From positions 9,165-73,164 of the forward strand of contig NW_002476030.1 in NCBI RefSeq assembly GCF_000189635.1: a stretch of 64,000 nt of DNA, written 5' to 3'. Numbering within the stretch: position 1 is the stretch's first letter; the number at the start of each line of letters is the position of its first letter. Of the stretch, positions 25,413-39,166 are shown in pieces. The notes beneath the pieces were generated by a model. It had not been told where the DNA came from, made no database searches, and was given only the letters and a program-made list of their open reading frames with translations. Position numbers and translations under genes: made by a program. The stretch comes from Tetrahymena thermophila SB210. Lineage: Eukaryota > Ciliophora > Oligohymenophorea > Hymenostomatida > Tetrahymenidae.

Positions 25413-26642
25413 AAACAAGTCCTAATTAATTAATTAGTTAGTAAGTAAATAAGAACTATTTAGCAAAAATTGATACTAATAAAATAATATATGCCATTAT
25501 TATATAGATAAAGATTTTTTAAGGAGATAATTGCAAAATAAAAATAAAAAATGGCGAAAAATTTTAAATAATAGTGTAAATAAATTTAAAGTGTTTTGGT
25601 TATTATGCGAATTTCTTTATTGTCTAAAATATCTATTCATCTATAAAATGTATATTTAATTTATAAAAAATTACCATATTATCAATATTTAGTTAAATTT
25701 AAAATAAGTAAAGTCTTTCATAAAAAAGTTAATAACATAATTTACTAAAAAATGTTGTGTTAATAAAAATATTTTCTAAAAATTGTAATAAGGATACCTC
25801 TTTAAATTTTTCAAAGCGCTTAATTAGAAAAACTCTAATTAAGTTCCATTCTAGAAAATATAGGATTTTAAGGGGCTTCACTAAGAAAGCGCTTAATTTT
25901 TAAATAGGGCTTAACAAGGAATAATTACTCTTTATCAAAATGTAAAAAGAAATAAATTAACTATTCTAAATAAGATAAAAAAAGTTAGATTTCCTTTTAA
26001 AAATTATTAATTTTTTATTAAAGAATATAACTTATTTTAATCTTTAAATATTTGTTATAAAATGGAAAAGTAAACTATAAAAAAATAAACACAGAAATTT
26101 GAGTAATAATTAAATATTAATCAAAATATAAGAAAATTTAGTTACAGCCATTTGTTTCTAATAAATAAAAGCCAGGTTTAAGTGAGTGAGTGAATTATTT
26201 ATAAATTTATAACTTTGCTGGGTCATTATTTATTCTTTAAAAATTTATTTATTTGAGATGTAATGTCAATAAATTATTGGATAAAAATCAGTCAAAAGAA
26301 GTGCGTTGGTTGGGTATTTGAAAAAAGATTTTCAATAAAAATATCACTGAATAATTGATTGATAATAAGAAAGCTATTTATTTGATCTACGCATAATAGA
26401 TATAAAAATAGTATTAGAGAATAAATATTAGTTGATTTTGATAGAAACCTAATATAAAAAATTAATGAAAAACAATAAGTAAGTAATTAAAATAAAAGAA
26501 AGAGTCAGCGCAACAAAAAATTATTATTCATTCATAGAATTGCTTACTTTTGTTATTATTAATATAAATACATTAATTTTTAATACACCAGTAAAATAAA
26601 TACATATTTATAATTATTTACCATACTGTTTTCGCTTGCTTA
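25413..26642. other. AT-rich intergenic stretch
   Basis: No gene seen. The word AGCGCTTAATT occurs twice at ~25817 and ~25889 in an otherwise A/T-only background. The rest is presumably 3' and 5' flanks of two plus-strand genes. Confidence 0.5.
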
Positions 26643-29600
26643 ATGATTCGCGAAGTTCCAAACAGATACGAAAAACTGAATTTCTCTTCTGATGACATTC
26701 AGAAGTAATTAGAAACATAGTCCTAAGGGTCTCCTGAGTGTTAAGGAGGGATAAGTCAAGGTACGATAAATCCTATTGCTTCTAATTTAATTATAAACTC
26801 CAAAGAGTCTGAATCTATGCTTGACTCTCAACAATCTTCCTCCAGTCCTTCTTAAAATGTATCTTTAAGGGCAGATTCTAATAAAACATCTAGAGGATCC
26901 TCTGCTTCATAACAAGAAAAGTCAATAGATTAAAATTACGATGATCTTTCGCCTTCAAAGAGACCTGCTTATGCCAATTCAAATAATAAAAATGGCAATG
27001 CCAACATCATAAAATAAGTATTTTTCAAGAAGCTGCCAACTAATTCTAATAATTGCTCTTAATATTCTTTGATAAAAGAGAGCTTAACTAATCCATTTAC
27101 TTAGTTCAAATCAAAGAAATCATATTATGTTGAATCAAATCCTTAAAATATTCGCAAACGTCGCTTATTGAGCTTCCATGGAGAAGAAACAGGCGAATTT
27201 CGAGAACTTGTCACCTTTCTAGATAAAGCAAAGTAGGGGGATGAGATGCCGGCCCATAAAATGATCAGAAAGAACAGTTGCTGTTGCCAAAATTGTGGAG
27301 CGAAAACAACAAAAGAAGTAAAATTAGATAAGTTGATTCCTAAATTTAAGCCTACTTAAGTGATCAAAATGATGTATAGAAGGGCGTTCTAAAAAACAAT
27401 AAGCAATGTTAGCAAAATTAATAAATTCTTTCGTTCTAAACTATCTATTCGCACCAATAACAATAACCACTTTTTATTTGGGGAAAAGAAGGCTTCTCCG
27501 ACAAAATTTATTCGCTAAAGCACATTCAAGATATCTCCAAAATCTACTGAAAAAGTCAAATAGCCTTAGCAAAAAGCTGGATAAAGAGATCTCACTGAAA
27601 ATCTCTAAAAATTATCAAGTCTTAATATGGTCAGACATAGAGAGGGATAACTTTAATAGCAATCATCAGGTTCTTAAAATGAAAGTCCTTTAAGCATAAA
27701 TGAACAAAGAAGTAAGAAGATGAACCCTACTTTCTATGCAAGAAATAGCTTGCTTGTCTACAGTAATGGAGATTAGAATACGGCGTTTCTTTCTAAACTT
27801 TAGTAAAGCGCATCGCCTTTCAAAAAGAGTAGCTTCTAAAATAATCCTTAATCTAATTCTGAATAGCCTATTTAATAGCAAAGTGCAAATTCAAACAAAA
27901 ACCCTCAAAGTCCTTTATAAAACATCGAAGTAGATAAACAAGCTCCTCCTTTACTATCCAACACTTCTTCTGGTTTATCTGTATCTTCTTCTTCAGGATT
28001 GAACAACATGATAAGTAATATGAGTAACAATAATTTAGCGAATAACAACTCGAATTAAGTAAGTGGATCAAACACTCCATAGTATCCAGTGAAAAAAAAG
28101 AATAATTTATATGAAAAGTTAGAGTTATCAAAAAATAAAAATAATGCATAAAATATCATCGTCGAAGACAACATAATAGATTAATTGAGATAAGAAACTA
28201 AAATTGGAAATATAAACAACGAATTTGTAAAAAGCGTTGGAAGCAAGTAAATTAATTTTTAATTTGACTCAAATTTTTTTAAATTTTGCCTTAAGTATCA
28301 AAAAAAATCTTTTGAAAAGCACTATAATTAATTTTAGATTACTTTTATGAACAGAGATAAAAATAAATATGCCTCCTTTATAACCTAGAATACGTGCTAT
28401 TTTTAAATTTACTAAAAAAATTTAAATATTCTAATCATAAATTATTAGCTTAATATAAGGAAAATCAGTTGTTATTTTTTTATTGCGTTAAGTGCGAGCT
28501 AATAATTCACTACTTAAACTGATAATCTTGCAGTTCATAATTGATATTTATTTTTCAATTAGACTAAATTTACAAATCAATAGGAATTCTTAATTAAAAT
28601 TTTATTTATTTATTTCTTTGTTCATCCTAATCTAATAAATTAATTTTTTATTAAAATAAAAGCATTATCAGATAATCTCTTAGCAACCTTCCAAAAGATT
28701 AGTAAGATTAAGAGAGCGATAGACTAAAATCTAAAAGAACACTTGTTATTTTAGAGGATGTCAGTGAAACAGCTTAAAACTAAGAATAAGAAAAAGTTAA
28801 TAAGAATCTTTATGGTTAGAGTTTTTATCTTAACATTCCTAAGTTAAGCAACAAGTATATGAATCCTGTACTATTTTAATTAAGATCAGTTAGTCAAAAT
28901 AATTAAAAAAAAACTGGCAATCAGAATTTGTAGAGCGCTTTTCATCTGAAGACTTTGGCAGATATTCCCACAGATATTTCTATTGACAAACACTAAAAGT
29001 TTTTAATAAACTAAAGTACACCTATATTTGATACTAAAAGCACTACTTAGACACCTGATTTAGGGAAATTTAATTAAAATAACAAATCTTCAACTCATTA
29101 TAATTAAAACACCCTAAAATCTTTTGCGTCTATGTAGAATCTAAAAAAGGTTAATAAAAATTCAATAAGCGGCTAAAATGAATTTTCTACAAAAAAAAAT
29201 GAAAGTAACCTAAAAAATAATATGGCTGAAGGAAGTAAGAAACTTTAAATGAAAAGATATTAAAAAAGTTCTTCTTAATCATCTTCATAACAGTTTAATT
29301 CTGTATATCTTCAAAAATCAATGAGTTCATGCACTTAATTAAGTGCGTCAAAATAAAAGATTCTCTTCCAAAATAGACCTCCTTTTAATCTGAGCTTAAA
29401 AAATGATTCAGTCAGGAACAATGAAATTATAACCTTGCCAATAAAATTACAAGATACTTAAAGTAAAACACAAAAGAGTAAATTATTTGATAGAATATTC
29501 AACCAGAAAGCTTCTTTGCCTGAAATAAATATTGGGTCAAAAAATTAAAGCCATATTAGAGATATTCAAAGCCAACCTGGAATGTAAAAAGATTAAAATT

Positions 29601-29830
29601 AATAAAAGAATTCGGAATCAGAATTTAGCTAGGCTCATAATCAAAGTTTTGATAACTTTAGCAAAGGATTTCTCTCACCGATAAAATTGACCAACAAAAA
29701 GAAAAATGTTAAATCGAAATCAATATCAAGTTAAAATAAGAATATATTTGATGCAGTTGAGCTATTTCTAAAGAAAGGCAATAACAATGCTTCATACTAA
29801 CACTAATTGTATATTAATTAGAATAATTGA
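26643..29830 (+). CDS. Hypothetical Ser/Asn/Gln-rich protein, two exons
   Basis: Exon 1 26643-28246, intron 28247-28662 (416 bp, GTAAAT...AAAAG), exon 2 28663-29830; 923 aa. The splice joins AAG-phase coding (VKSVGS) to IIRQSLSNLPKDQQ, and both exons stay open in the joined frame. Within the intron the frame also runs to TGA near 28540, but its composition there becomes A/T noise. The protein is very rich in Ser, Asn, Gln and Lys. A short cysteine cluster (CCCQNCG, residues ~220-226) is the only notable motif. Stretches such as FRELVTFLDKAKQGDEMPAH and NSVYLQKSMSSC look specific but match nothing I know. Convergent with the 31067-34204 gene. Confidence 0.8.
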
Positions 29831-31066
29831 TACATAAATACTGCATAATTAATTAATAGCTTAAGGAGTTAGCCATTTGATTAACTTAGTTATATTAATT
29901 TATTTATCAATAGCATCATACTAATTTAAATAATTTTAATGTATATTTCTCATTTAATTTTATAATTTTGTTTAATTTTTATTTCAAAGTCACAAATTAA
30001 AATAAAATCTGAATTAATCAATAAACACTAATGTAAAAAAATTTTAATTTTAAATAAAATTACCATAAAATAATTCAATTTTTTATAATATTAATTTTTT
30101 AATAGAAAAAGAAAAAAAAATATTTTATAATGAAAAATGAAAGTTATTTACATGTTTAATTAATATAAAAAAGACAAAAAAATATTCACTAAAATATTGT
30201 ATATTTTGAGAAAAAATGACTGAAAAGCCCTTATCATAAGTACCTTAACATTGATCTAAAAGTAAAATCATTCTTTTTTAATTTTTGAAAAAATTAAATT
30301 ACAATTTTAGTAATTCCTTTTTAAAATTATTATTTTTAATACCTATATAAAAAACAAATTTAATGGTATGGTTAATAATTTTAATTCAATTAATATTTTG
30401 AATATATAAATATAATTTATTAATAAATAATATTACAAAATCACAAAAAAGTACAAAACAGGAATACATTTTTTTTAACTTACTTTTATATCTCTAATTT
30501 GATATTTTTTTTCAAATAATATTTAGTTTGTTGTTGTTTACTTAATTTAATTTAATCATAAAATTTTTCTTATACTTTATGATGTTTGGATATTATCTAC
30601 CGAGTTTTCAGGGCGATTTTTTTTGTTTGTTTATAAAGACTTTGAAGATTGTTAGTAATCTATTTAATTAGAAGAATTTCTATTTTTTTATTATATTTGT
30701 TTATTTTCAGTATTATTATTATTCTTCAGTTATTGCTAAAATTATATTTCAGATAGAGGATTAGAAGTGTTTGGTATTTTAATATTACTTTATTTTGTTA
30801 TTGATTTTTGAGATATAACTGGCTTTGGTGGTAATTAAAAATTTTAATTTGGTTGCTATGTTTTTATACTACCAAAATTATTTGTGTTTTATTTTGTATT
30901 AACAATATTATAATTATTTTCTTTTTAATTCTCTTATGGAAGTTAGTTATTATTTATTTTATTTTATATTTCTGATTCTTAAAGTTATTTTTCTAAGTAT
31001 CTAATATTTGCTAACAGTCTACCTTCTAGATCAACGCTATTATTTCCTTTTAATTTTTAGTAAAAT
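29831..31066. other. Convergent intergenic stretch
   Basis: 1.2 kb of A/T-rich DNA between two convergent genes. I see no coding sequence on either strand. Confidence 0.55.
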
Positions 31067-34000
31067 TCATTATTAATTTGTAAAAATAAAATTCATTTTT
31101 CTCAAAGTGTTTTAAAAATAATTAATTTAATAAAATTAAAATAAAAGGCCTATTTCATTTGAAATAAATAATGAGTAAGCTTTAATTTTTTTTAAGTTGT
31201 TAGAATTTTTAAATTTAAAATTTGAGTTTTTTTATTTAAATTGATTTAAAAGATTAAATTTAAATAATTGTGAAGTTAAATTAATTTTATCATTTTAAAT
31301 GATTAAAATTTGTTATTATTTAAATTGATTTAATTAAGAAAAAATATTACTTTGCTGAATTTATGTGAGAGAAGTGTTATTTGTAGATTTGGATGCTGTA
31401 GATGAATTTCTACTTCTATTTACTATATTGGTTGTAGAAGAGGTGTTATTTTCATATGCAGAATTTACCTTTCCTAAACTACTTTTTTGCTTTAAAAGTT
31501 ATACTTGATATTTCTGGTCTTTGTAGATAGAATTATAATCAGAGATTATTTTTTCATGAGAATCTGATATCATCTCCTTTGAATTATTTATGTCTCTCAT
31601 TTTATTGAGAATATCCTCACTTCTAAGACACTAGTTATTAGATATATTATTGATGCTAATGTAGTCTTTACTGTTATTTATACTATTGATTTCAATCATT
31701 TATTCACTCTACCTTTTATCTTTTTCAATTGCTTGCTGTTGATAAAATTTCTTCAAGAAAGTATCATCATTATTGCCTAAGTTTGTTTAATTAGCCATAA
31801 AGCTGCTGTCTTCTAACTATTAAAAGTACTCACTTACAACATTATAAGTACTTAAATTGTTCTTCCTATTCTTGTTATTGCTTTATATACTAATACTACT
31901 TTAATCGTTTAGATTAGCGTTACTTATTGGAGTGATACTGCAGTTTTAAATGATAACTTGATATTGCTATTTTAAGGAAGGGTTTATAGATGGTCTTTAT
32001 CTTCCTACAGATATCGGATACAGTCTCGATATCTTTCTGTTATTCAAATTTTTCCCTTCTAAGTTTTTGCTGCTTGTTTCTTATAATAAATTTAAGGCTT
32101 CACTAATAGTTTTCTGATCTGCTACAGTAATTGGAGTAATAGAATTCATGTTATGAGCTTTCTATATGAAGCTCATGTCATTAATTAAACTGGCATCATC
32201 ATTTTACAAATCTGAAAACTAAGGAAGTATGTTTGATAAATTTTAAGATCTTTAAGTACTCTTACTTCTCAGTTCTTTGAATTTGTATTGAAGATTTTTA
32301 TTTAGTTGGTAATATTAATTGTTAATTTGTTATGCTTTTGAGAATGAATGATGCCTTTTATTAAAGTTATAAGTACTCACTTCATTTGAATCATTTTATC
32401 TAGATTGAACAAGCTGAGCTCTCTGTATGATTGATCTTTCTCTTAAGCCATTTTAAATTGAGTTTTTTTGCTCAAAAGATTTATTGAGCTATTTAGTGTC
32501 AAATGAATTTTCATTTAATCTGTATGAAAAAGATTAATCTTTATTTATCATTGATTAATCATTTATATTTTTTAGAAAAGATTCATCAAAATGATCTTCA
32601 GAATTTTCTTCTTCTTCTTCTCCTTCACATTAATTAACACTCTTTCTTCTTTTTAAAGAGCTGTTTTCTATTGGAGTTAAAAACTGTCCATTTATAAGTG
32701 AAGTACTGTTGTCGCTTGTTTGGTCGATCGACACTAAATTAAAGCTCTTTGACCTAGCTTTGTGGATATTCACCTATTTCTTTTTAGCAATTTGAGATTA
32801 TTCTTTAACAGAATAGCCATAGCTCTAATAAAATAAGTTTAACTGCTATTGGGATTCATCTTCTTTTTGTATTTCTTGATATGCTTCAAAACATAAATGA
32901 CAAACCTTAACTGTTGTGTATTTATCAAAGAGAGCTTTTTCTTACTTTTGTTAGCTTTCATACAAAGGACGCAAACCATTAAAGTTTTCTCTTACTCCTC
33001 TCTTAATTCTTATCCTCAAAAGTTTATTTTTCATTACATCTTGAAGCTACATTAATGAGCCTTAACCACAAGAGATACACATTTAATATTTTTAATCAAT
33101 AGAATTATTTTTATTTTCCTTTTCTTCAAACATAGTATTATCTATCTATTACTTATTTAGCATACTTCTTAACTTTAAGTTAGAATCATTGCTTGTGTTA
33201 AGTTATAAATTTTTTAAATTGTTGCTTTAATTAGATACAGTTTTATTGATACCTCCTTGTAGCATTGATCTATTTACAATCTAATTTTATTAAGGTGGCA
33301 ATAAAGGTTTTGAAGTACATCTAATATGAAGCGGAACTATGAATGGATTTTTAAAAGACATCCTCCATAGCTTTGGAATGTGCTGTTCTCTTTCAAAAGA
33401 AATCTCATTGCAGTGCAACAAATAAATGATGTCATTAATTTTCTTAAAAATTAGAGAAATCTATTTGACTTTACCTCTTTCTTTCATGTGAATAGACTCA
33501 AGTTAAATACAAATTTACTTTACAATATATTTCAACTAATTAGCTGTATATTCATTTATTTTTTCAACTTCTGTGAATTGTTCAGGGCCTTCATATGAAA
33601 TGAGACAATTGTAATATTCACGATCCTTGGGTTTATTTGAATTCTCAGTAAGATTTTACCAGAAAAAACAGTTACGTCTCTTCTCAATCTGAATAAAATT
33701 GTTATTATAAACTACCTTTATGAAATGATTATGTATTTCATTTTAGTCAGTCCTCAGATATCTCTAAAGGAAAATAGAATCTCTTGGAAGAGCATTTTTA
33801 TATTCTACTTCACCAAAGAATTTTTTAATTTGGTCTGAGTTAAAATGCTATATTTCAATCTCTCCTTAATCATTCAATCTGCTGAAAGTTGCAAATGGAG
33901 TTTCAGGTTGAACAGTAACTGATTAGTAATTATTATTGATAGAATTTTAGTTTAATTAGGTACAATCTATCGAAGAATATTCAATCGATAAATTTAAATT

Positions 34001-34204
34001 CTGTCCAACCAAGCTCTTAACAATATTATCAACTGAAGAGTTCTATTTTTTTTTCCTAAGAATTTTCCCTTCTTATTTAGAGCGAAAGACCCATATAAAA
34101 TCGTGATTCTCATCTAAAATAAATGTATCCGGAAAGTATAGCTCTGGTATAACAACTCTGTTTTCTTGTTGTGCCTTCCACAATTCTAAGAAGATATTGA
34201 GCAT
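31067..34204 (-). CDS. Hypothetical 1045-aa protein with paired CxxC motifs
   Basis: Single open frame from ATG 34204 to TGA 31069-31067 (1,046 codons). The N-terminal ~300 residues are well mixed and probably folded (FPDTFILDENHDFIWVFRS, FIQIEKRRNCFFWQNL, YYNCLISYEGPEQF). About residues 375-440 carry CISCG and, some 45-50 residues later, VCHLCF: a possible zinc-binding CxxC/CxxC pair. The remainder is Ser/Asn/Gln-rich and probably disordered, with an acidic EGEEEEEN stretch. The last ~100 codons are low complexity and the true C-terminus may lie earlier if a 3' intron was missed. Family not recognised. It is divergent from the Bre1-like gene, with 1.7 kb between them. Confidence 0.8.
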
Positions 34205-35938
34205 TTTTATAATTCTAAATATAAATATTTCTTTCTTTCTTTCTATCCTATTTTGTATTTAGCGATAGTTTGCTTTTTAGTTTTGAAATGCTTATCTATA
34301 TTATTATGAGTATTAAGTGCTTGGCTATAATGAAATTTCAAATAATATTTTTTGTTTGTTTATGTTTTCAAACAATTTAATACAAAGATTGTATCATAAA
34401 ATAAATTAATTCAAATATCTTTAAAATAAATTAACTTTTAAACATTCAAAAAAAGCTGAAATTTGATTTTGATCATTCCATATCTATCTATCTATCTTGC
34501 TTGCCTTTTCTTCAACTGATAAATTTATTGTTAAATATTTTAAATTTTTGAATGAAAAATGACCATAAAATATTCAATTTAAAATATTTTGATAAAATTA
34601 ATTTTGTAAAATTTTTAGTAAATTTATTTAATTGAAATAAAATTAAATTTGAAAATAAAAACAAAAATAATTTCTCAAATAAATTTAAATTATTTGATTG
34701 AAAATATTAAAGTTTAATTTATTAAAAATTCATTTTGTATCAAAATAGAATTTAATTTCTTTACAAGAAATAGTGTTTCTCTTAGATTTTAGAAAGACAA
34801 ATTATATGTTTAGATTTGAAATTAATTAAAATACTTGCGCAAAATTTATTTGGTATTAATAAAATGCAAAGTAGATAAATTAAATATTTGATAGATTGTT
34901 CATTAATTTAATCATAATTCTAAAACAATTTTAAATCAATGGGGAGAATATTCTAAAAAATAATAAAAAATTTACAGCAATAAATATTTTAATTTTCACA
35001 ATTTTCTTTAAATTTTTACTTAAAAATGTTTACTTTTTTTTTTCATTTTGAAGTAAAAATAAAGTTCATATTTATTTTTGGTATTAAAAATGCGTTTCGA
35101 GAAAAATCAAATTTTTAAAAATATTTGTCAGAACACTTATTATTAAAACAAGTAAAAAGCAGGATTAATTATTTAGAAATAGAAATGTTAATAGCTTCAT
35201 CAGAAATCAAATAAGCAGCATAGAAAGAACATAAAATTCTATTTTTAAATTTATAATCGGTTGAAAGGTATTTTTTCTTTTTAAATAATTTAAAATAAAT
35301 TTCTCATATTAGAAATTAGTTGAACTAGATGAATGCTAACATTTGAATTGACATTTCTTTTTTTTTGTTCAAAAAGCTATTCTGTCGATAAAGCCTGTCA
35401 ATATTAGGACGGACACTTAAAGCAAATCAATGCAATAATATTAGCGCAAGAATATTAAGTAAATTAATAAATAAATAAATAAAAATGAAATGAATTATGA
35501 ATCTAAGAGCAAAGAAAAAGAAACAAGAAAGAAAATATTCAATCCATGCATGCATGCTTAATGAAATGGATAAAGAAAAGAAATGTGTAGAATAACTAAT
35601 AAAATAAATGATTTTTTAATTATCTAAAAAGGATTTTGCTTGTGAGAAATGAATGAAAGGGCTAATGAGGATATGAAATTTGAATAATAAAAAAAAAGTG
35701 AGGGAAACAAACAAACAAACAATCAAACAAATAAACAAACAAACAAGCAAAGCAGAGGAAGTAATTATTAGACAAGATTGTATATATTGATTAATTATTT
35801 TAAAAGAAAATAAAGAAATCAAATCTTTAGAATTAAGAGGAAGAAAGATAGTTATAAGTGCAAAAGGAAGGCTTATTAAATAAATAAATATTGATTGATT
35901 GAATAAGAAAGAAAGTCTGTTATTTTATTATTTGGAGG
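34205..35938. other. Shared upstream region of two divergent genes
   Basis: 1.7 kb between divergently transcribed genes, so it should hold both promoters. Very A/T-rich with a CAAA tetranucleotide tract at ~35705-35752 and GAAA-rich stretches just upstream of the Bre1-like gene. No coding sequence recognised. Confidence 0.55.
35705..35752. repeat. (CAAA)n microsatellite
   Basis: Imperfect run of about a dozen CAAA/CAAT/TAAA tetranucleotides upstream of the Bre1-like gene. Read on the minus strand it yields a Phe/Val/Cys/Leu-rich open frame without meaning. Confidence 0.85.
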
Positions 35939-38900
35939 ATGAAGAAGGTAAAGGGAAAGGATGAGGAGAATTTTAAACATCCTAAGAATGATGTTTTGAT
36001 ATTATAATTTGCAAATACCGCCTTGGGAAATCGCTTAGATCATTAGAAGAGGATGATTGCTTAATTGAAACTAAGCGAAAGTAGTTATAGGGCAATTTGT
36101 GAATGCTACGAATTCTTTTTCACTTCTTACTTTGCAGGATGGAAGAATTTCCTGGGCAAGTTGGAACGTCTTAATTTGTTAGTTAAGAGATAAGATAACA
36201 ATGAGAGGTAAACATCCAAATTCAAGTAATTATTCGATAGCATGGGAGAGATGGTTTAAATTGTCAATAAACTAAAGGAATGCATGGAAAAGACTACAAA
36301 AGACGCTTTATCTTAGATTCCTAACAGTTAGACTAATAGTAGTACCACAGCAATAGGTGGTAATTCCGCTTCAAATGCAAATAATACAAACGCTGTTAGC
36401 AAATAGAGAGCATAGACTAATGCAGCTGCATTGCAAGATTTATAAAAGATAACAAAACAAAGAGTGGAGAACTTTTTAAAGAATTTTGAAAATATCTATG
36501 CAGATGTTGCAATTGATTGTGCGACTTACGGTTAGAGGATGAATGATGCTGTGAAAAGTTTAGCTCAAAACAACGATGCAAACGAAACTATGCGTAGACT
36601 CTACAGAGAAAATAGCTAGCTGCAAACTAAGATAAAGGAATAGGAATCTTACCTTTCTAAATCAGTACCCTTGGCAGATACAGAAAAGGATTTTATTATG
36701 AACTATTTTGGGAATCAAAGCAAGCAATACGAAGAGCTTCTTTAAAAGTACAATGAAGAAAGAGAAATATCAGAGCGACTTTCACTTAGAATTCGTCAAA
36801 AAATGGACTACTGTGTCACATCAATTACAGCCAAAGTAGGACAAGATCCGAATCAGATTTTACAAAAAATAATTTAAAATAATGCAAATTCTGTTCTAGG
36901 TATTAATACGAATAATGCTGCTTCTATGAGTGGCAAAGAGAATCAAAATTAACCTAATTTGCTGTCAAGTCAGTCAAGCTAGAATCTCATTGTTTAATAA
37001 CAGCAGAATTAAATGGAAATTGAGGATCAGACTTCAAACGCTAATAATAATAATTCTTAGCAGGAAAATAGATAAGAAGAGAAGGAAGGATATGAATGTA
37101 TTTGTGGAGGCTATTAAACTGAATACTTTAGTTAAAAATATGAAGAAACCTTAAAGTAATTATTGGATACTCAATAAAAGCTAATAGCAACTTAAACAAT
37201 AATCAATACATCTCCTTCATCTGTCATATCAACAGCTTTTACCTAGCCAGTTGTTGTTCAAAACAGTTAAAATGGGAACAGCATGAGCACAAGCACAGTT
37301 AATGGGCTATAAACTACTTAGAGTTTGTAATAGCAGCAGCAATAATAATAAGAGCAGTCAACTGGAAATTAAAATGGGTAATCAAATCAATAAACCAATG
37401 CAAGTGTGGATGCTGTAGCTAACAGTGATGGGAATAAGAATAATTGCTAAAACTTAGAATTAAATGGATCTGCAAGTGTTGGAAGCAGCATACCTTGTTT
37501 GAAGAAATCGGAATCAATACAAATATAACAATAGCTGCTTTCTCAACCTGCCTTGCTTACTTAAGTCAGCACTAATATCTAAGATGAGTTGTGTGATGGC
37601 AAGTTGAGATTACCTATAACAGAGAAGCTGTAAATCTTATAGAAGCGTAATGAACAGCTAGTTTAAGAGAAATCTGAATTAGAAAAGTATATGAGAGAAA
37701 GAGAAATCGACTTAAAAAACATGGAAGATAAGTTCTTTAGATCAGGTGCTTACTAGTCACTTGCAACTCAGACAGAGGAGTTACTAAAGATTACAATTTA
37801 AATGAGAAGCTAACTGAAAGAAGCAAAATAATAGATAAGTGACATCGAAAAACAACGTTTCAGAGAAATGTAGGAAGTGCTTACAAAATTCAAGGATGAA
37901 AAGGAGACACTTTTGAAATAACTACACGAAGCTAGAGAGGGTGTTTACAAAACTTAGTTAGGAGATGCTATGAGAGAGAATCTAACTTAGCACTTTAACT
38001 ATAAAAAGTACACCTAGCCTTTGGAAGATTAATTAGAGAAGGCAAGTGAAATTCTTACAATTGAAAGAGAACACAATAGAGATTTAGAGTAAAAAAAATA
38101 ACAGCTAAATGAATAAATAATTCAATTATAAAAGCAGAATAGCGATTTGCAAGCAAAGCTAAATGAAAAAGAACAACAAATAAATTACCTGCAAAGCCAA
38201 ATGGGCTTCACTGGCGAGAGCTATGTTGAAGATAAAATTTTTAAATATTAGAACCATAAAGATACTTTAAAGCTTTTGGAAAAAGTAATGAACGATATGT
38301 GCAGTGCTGGTTAAATCAATTAAGAATAAATTAAAAAATTCAGAGACCTTATCGAATATATAAGAAACAGAGAAGAGAAAATTGTTTAACTGCAAAAGGT
38401 AAAGTAACAAAATGATATAGAAAAGAAAAAGTTATAATAAAATTAAGATGAAATATGGAAAGAATATGAAAATCTAGATAAGTCTTTTAGCTAGATGAAA
38501 GCAAGATGTGATCAAGTTAACCAAGAATTAAAGTTAATTTAGGAAAGAGAACAAGGACTGGAATATAAAAATCTCGAAATCTAAATGCAGTTCTAAAAGG
38601 AAAAGCAGTCTTACTCAATCTTGGTGGCAGCTGATCAGCAAAAAAAGGATAATACTAAAAACTTAATCGATAATCTTGAAGATTAAAACAAATAATTATT
38701 GTAATAAAACAGTAATCTATCATCAACTATTGAAGAAGTCAACTAGCAAAAGCAGCTTATCCAATAACAACTCGAAGAAAATACAGTGCTGTTGCTCGAT
38801 ACATAATAAAAGTTTGATCTTCTAAATAAAAAGTTTGGTGATATTAACGAAAAATATAACGAACTTATAGCAAACCATGAAAAAATCCAATAAAAATTGC

Positions 38901-39166
38901 AAACTGCTTACGAAGTCTTAGACAACAGCGAGTCTAAAAACACTTCTGCAGAAGTAGCACAACTAAAAGAAAAAATATAAAATATGCGTCTATTGCTCTA
39001 ATGCAGTTGCGGATAAAACTTCAAAGACACTATCTTATAAAAATGCTTGCATCCCTTTTGCAGAGAGTGCATTGATAAATAAATACGTCTTCGTTAGAGA
39101 ACTTGCCCAAAGTGCCGTACAGCCTTTGGTCAAAACGACGTTAAAACGTTATATCTAAGTCATTGA
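35939..39166 (+). CDS. BRE1: Bre1-like E3 ubiquitin ligase (RING, histone H2B type)
   Basis: 1,075 aa, a single exon. ATG 35939 is the first ATG in the open frame; TGA 39164-39166. Most of the protein is predicted coiled coil with two Gln/Asn/Ser-rich linkers (about residues 120-160 and 310-560). The C-terminus is a RING finger: Cys1022, Cys1024, Cys1036, His1038, Cys1041, Cys1044, Cys1056, Cys1059, followed by RTAFGQNDVKTLYLSH. That ending (CPKC-x-xAFG-xxD) and the long coiled coil at full length ~1,000 aa are typical of Bre1/RNF20/HUB1, which with Rad6 monoubiquitinates histone H2B in the nucleus. Odd point: the first zinc pair is CxC rather than the family CxxC. No introns, unlike the neighbouring cullin. 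Confidence 0.92.

Noticed and set aside
25790..25930. Slightly GC-richer patch with AGCGCTTAATT repeated, possible small RNA
   Set aside because: No tRNA- or 5S-like motif or stable hairpin could be argued by eye.
35616..35822. Cys/Leu-rich minus-strand frame
   Set aside because: Produced by the (CAAA)n tract.
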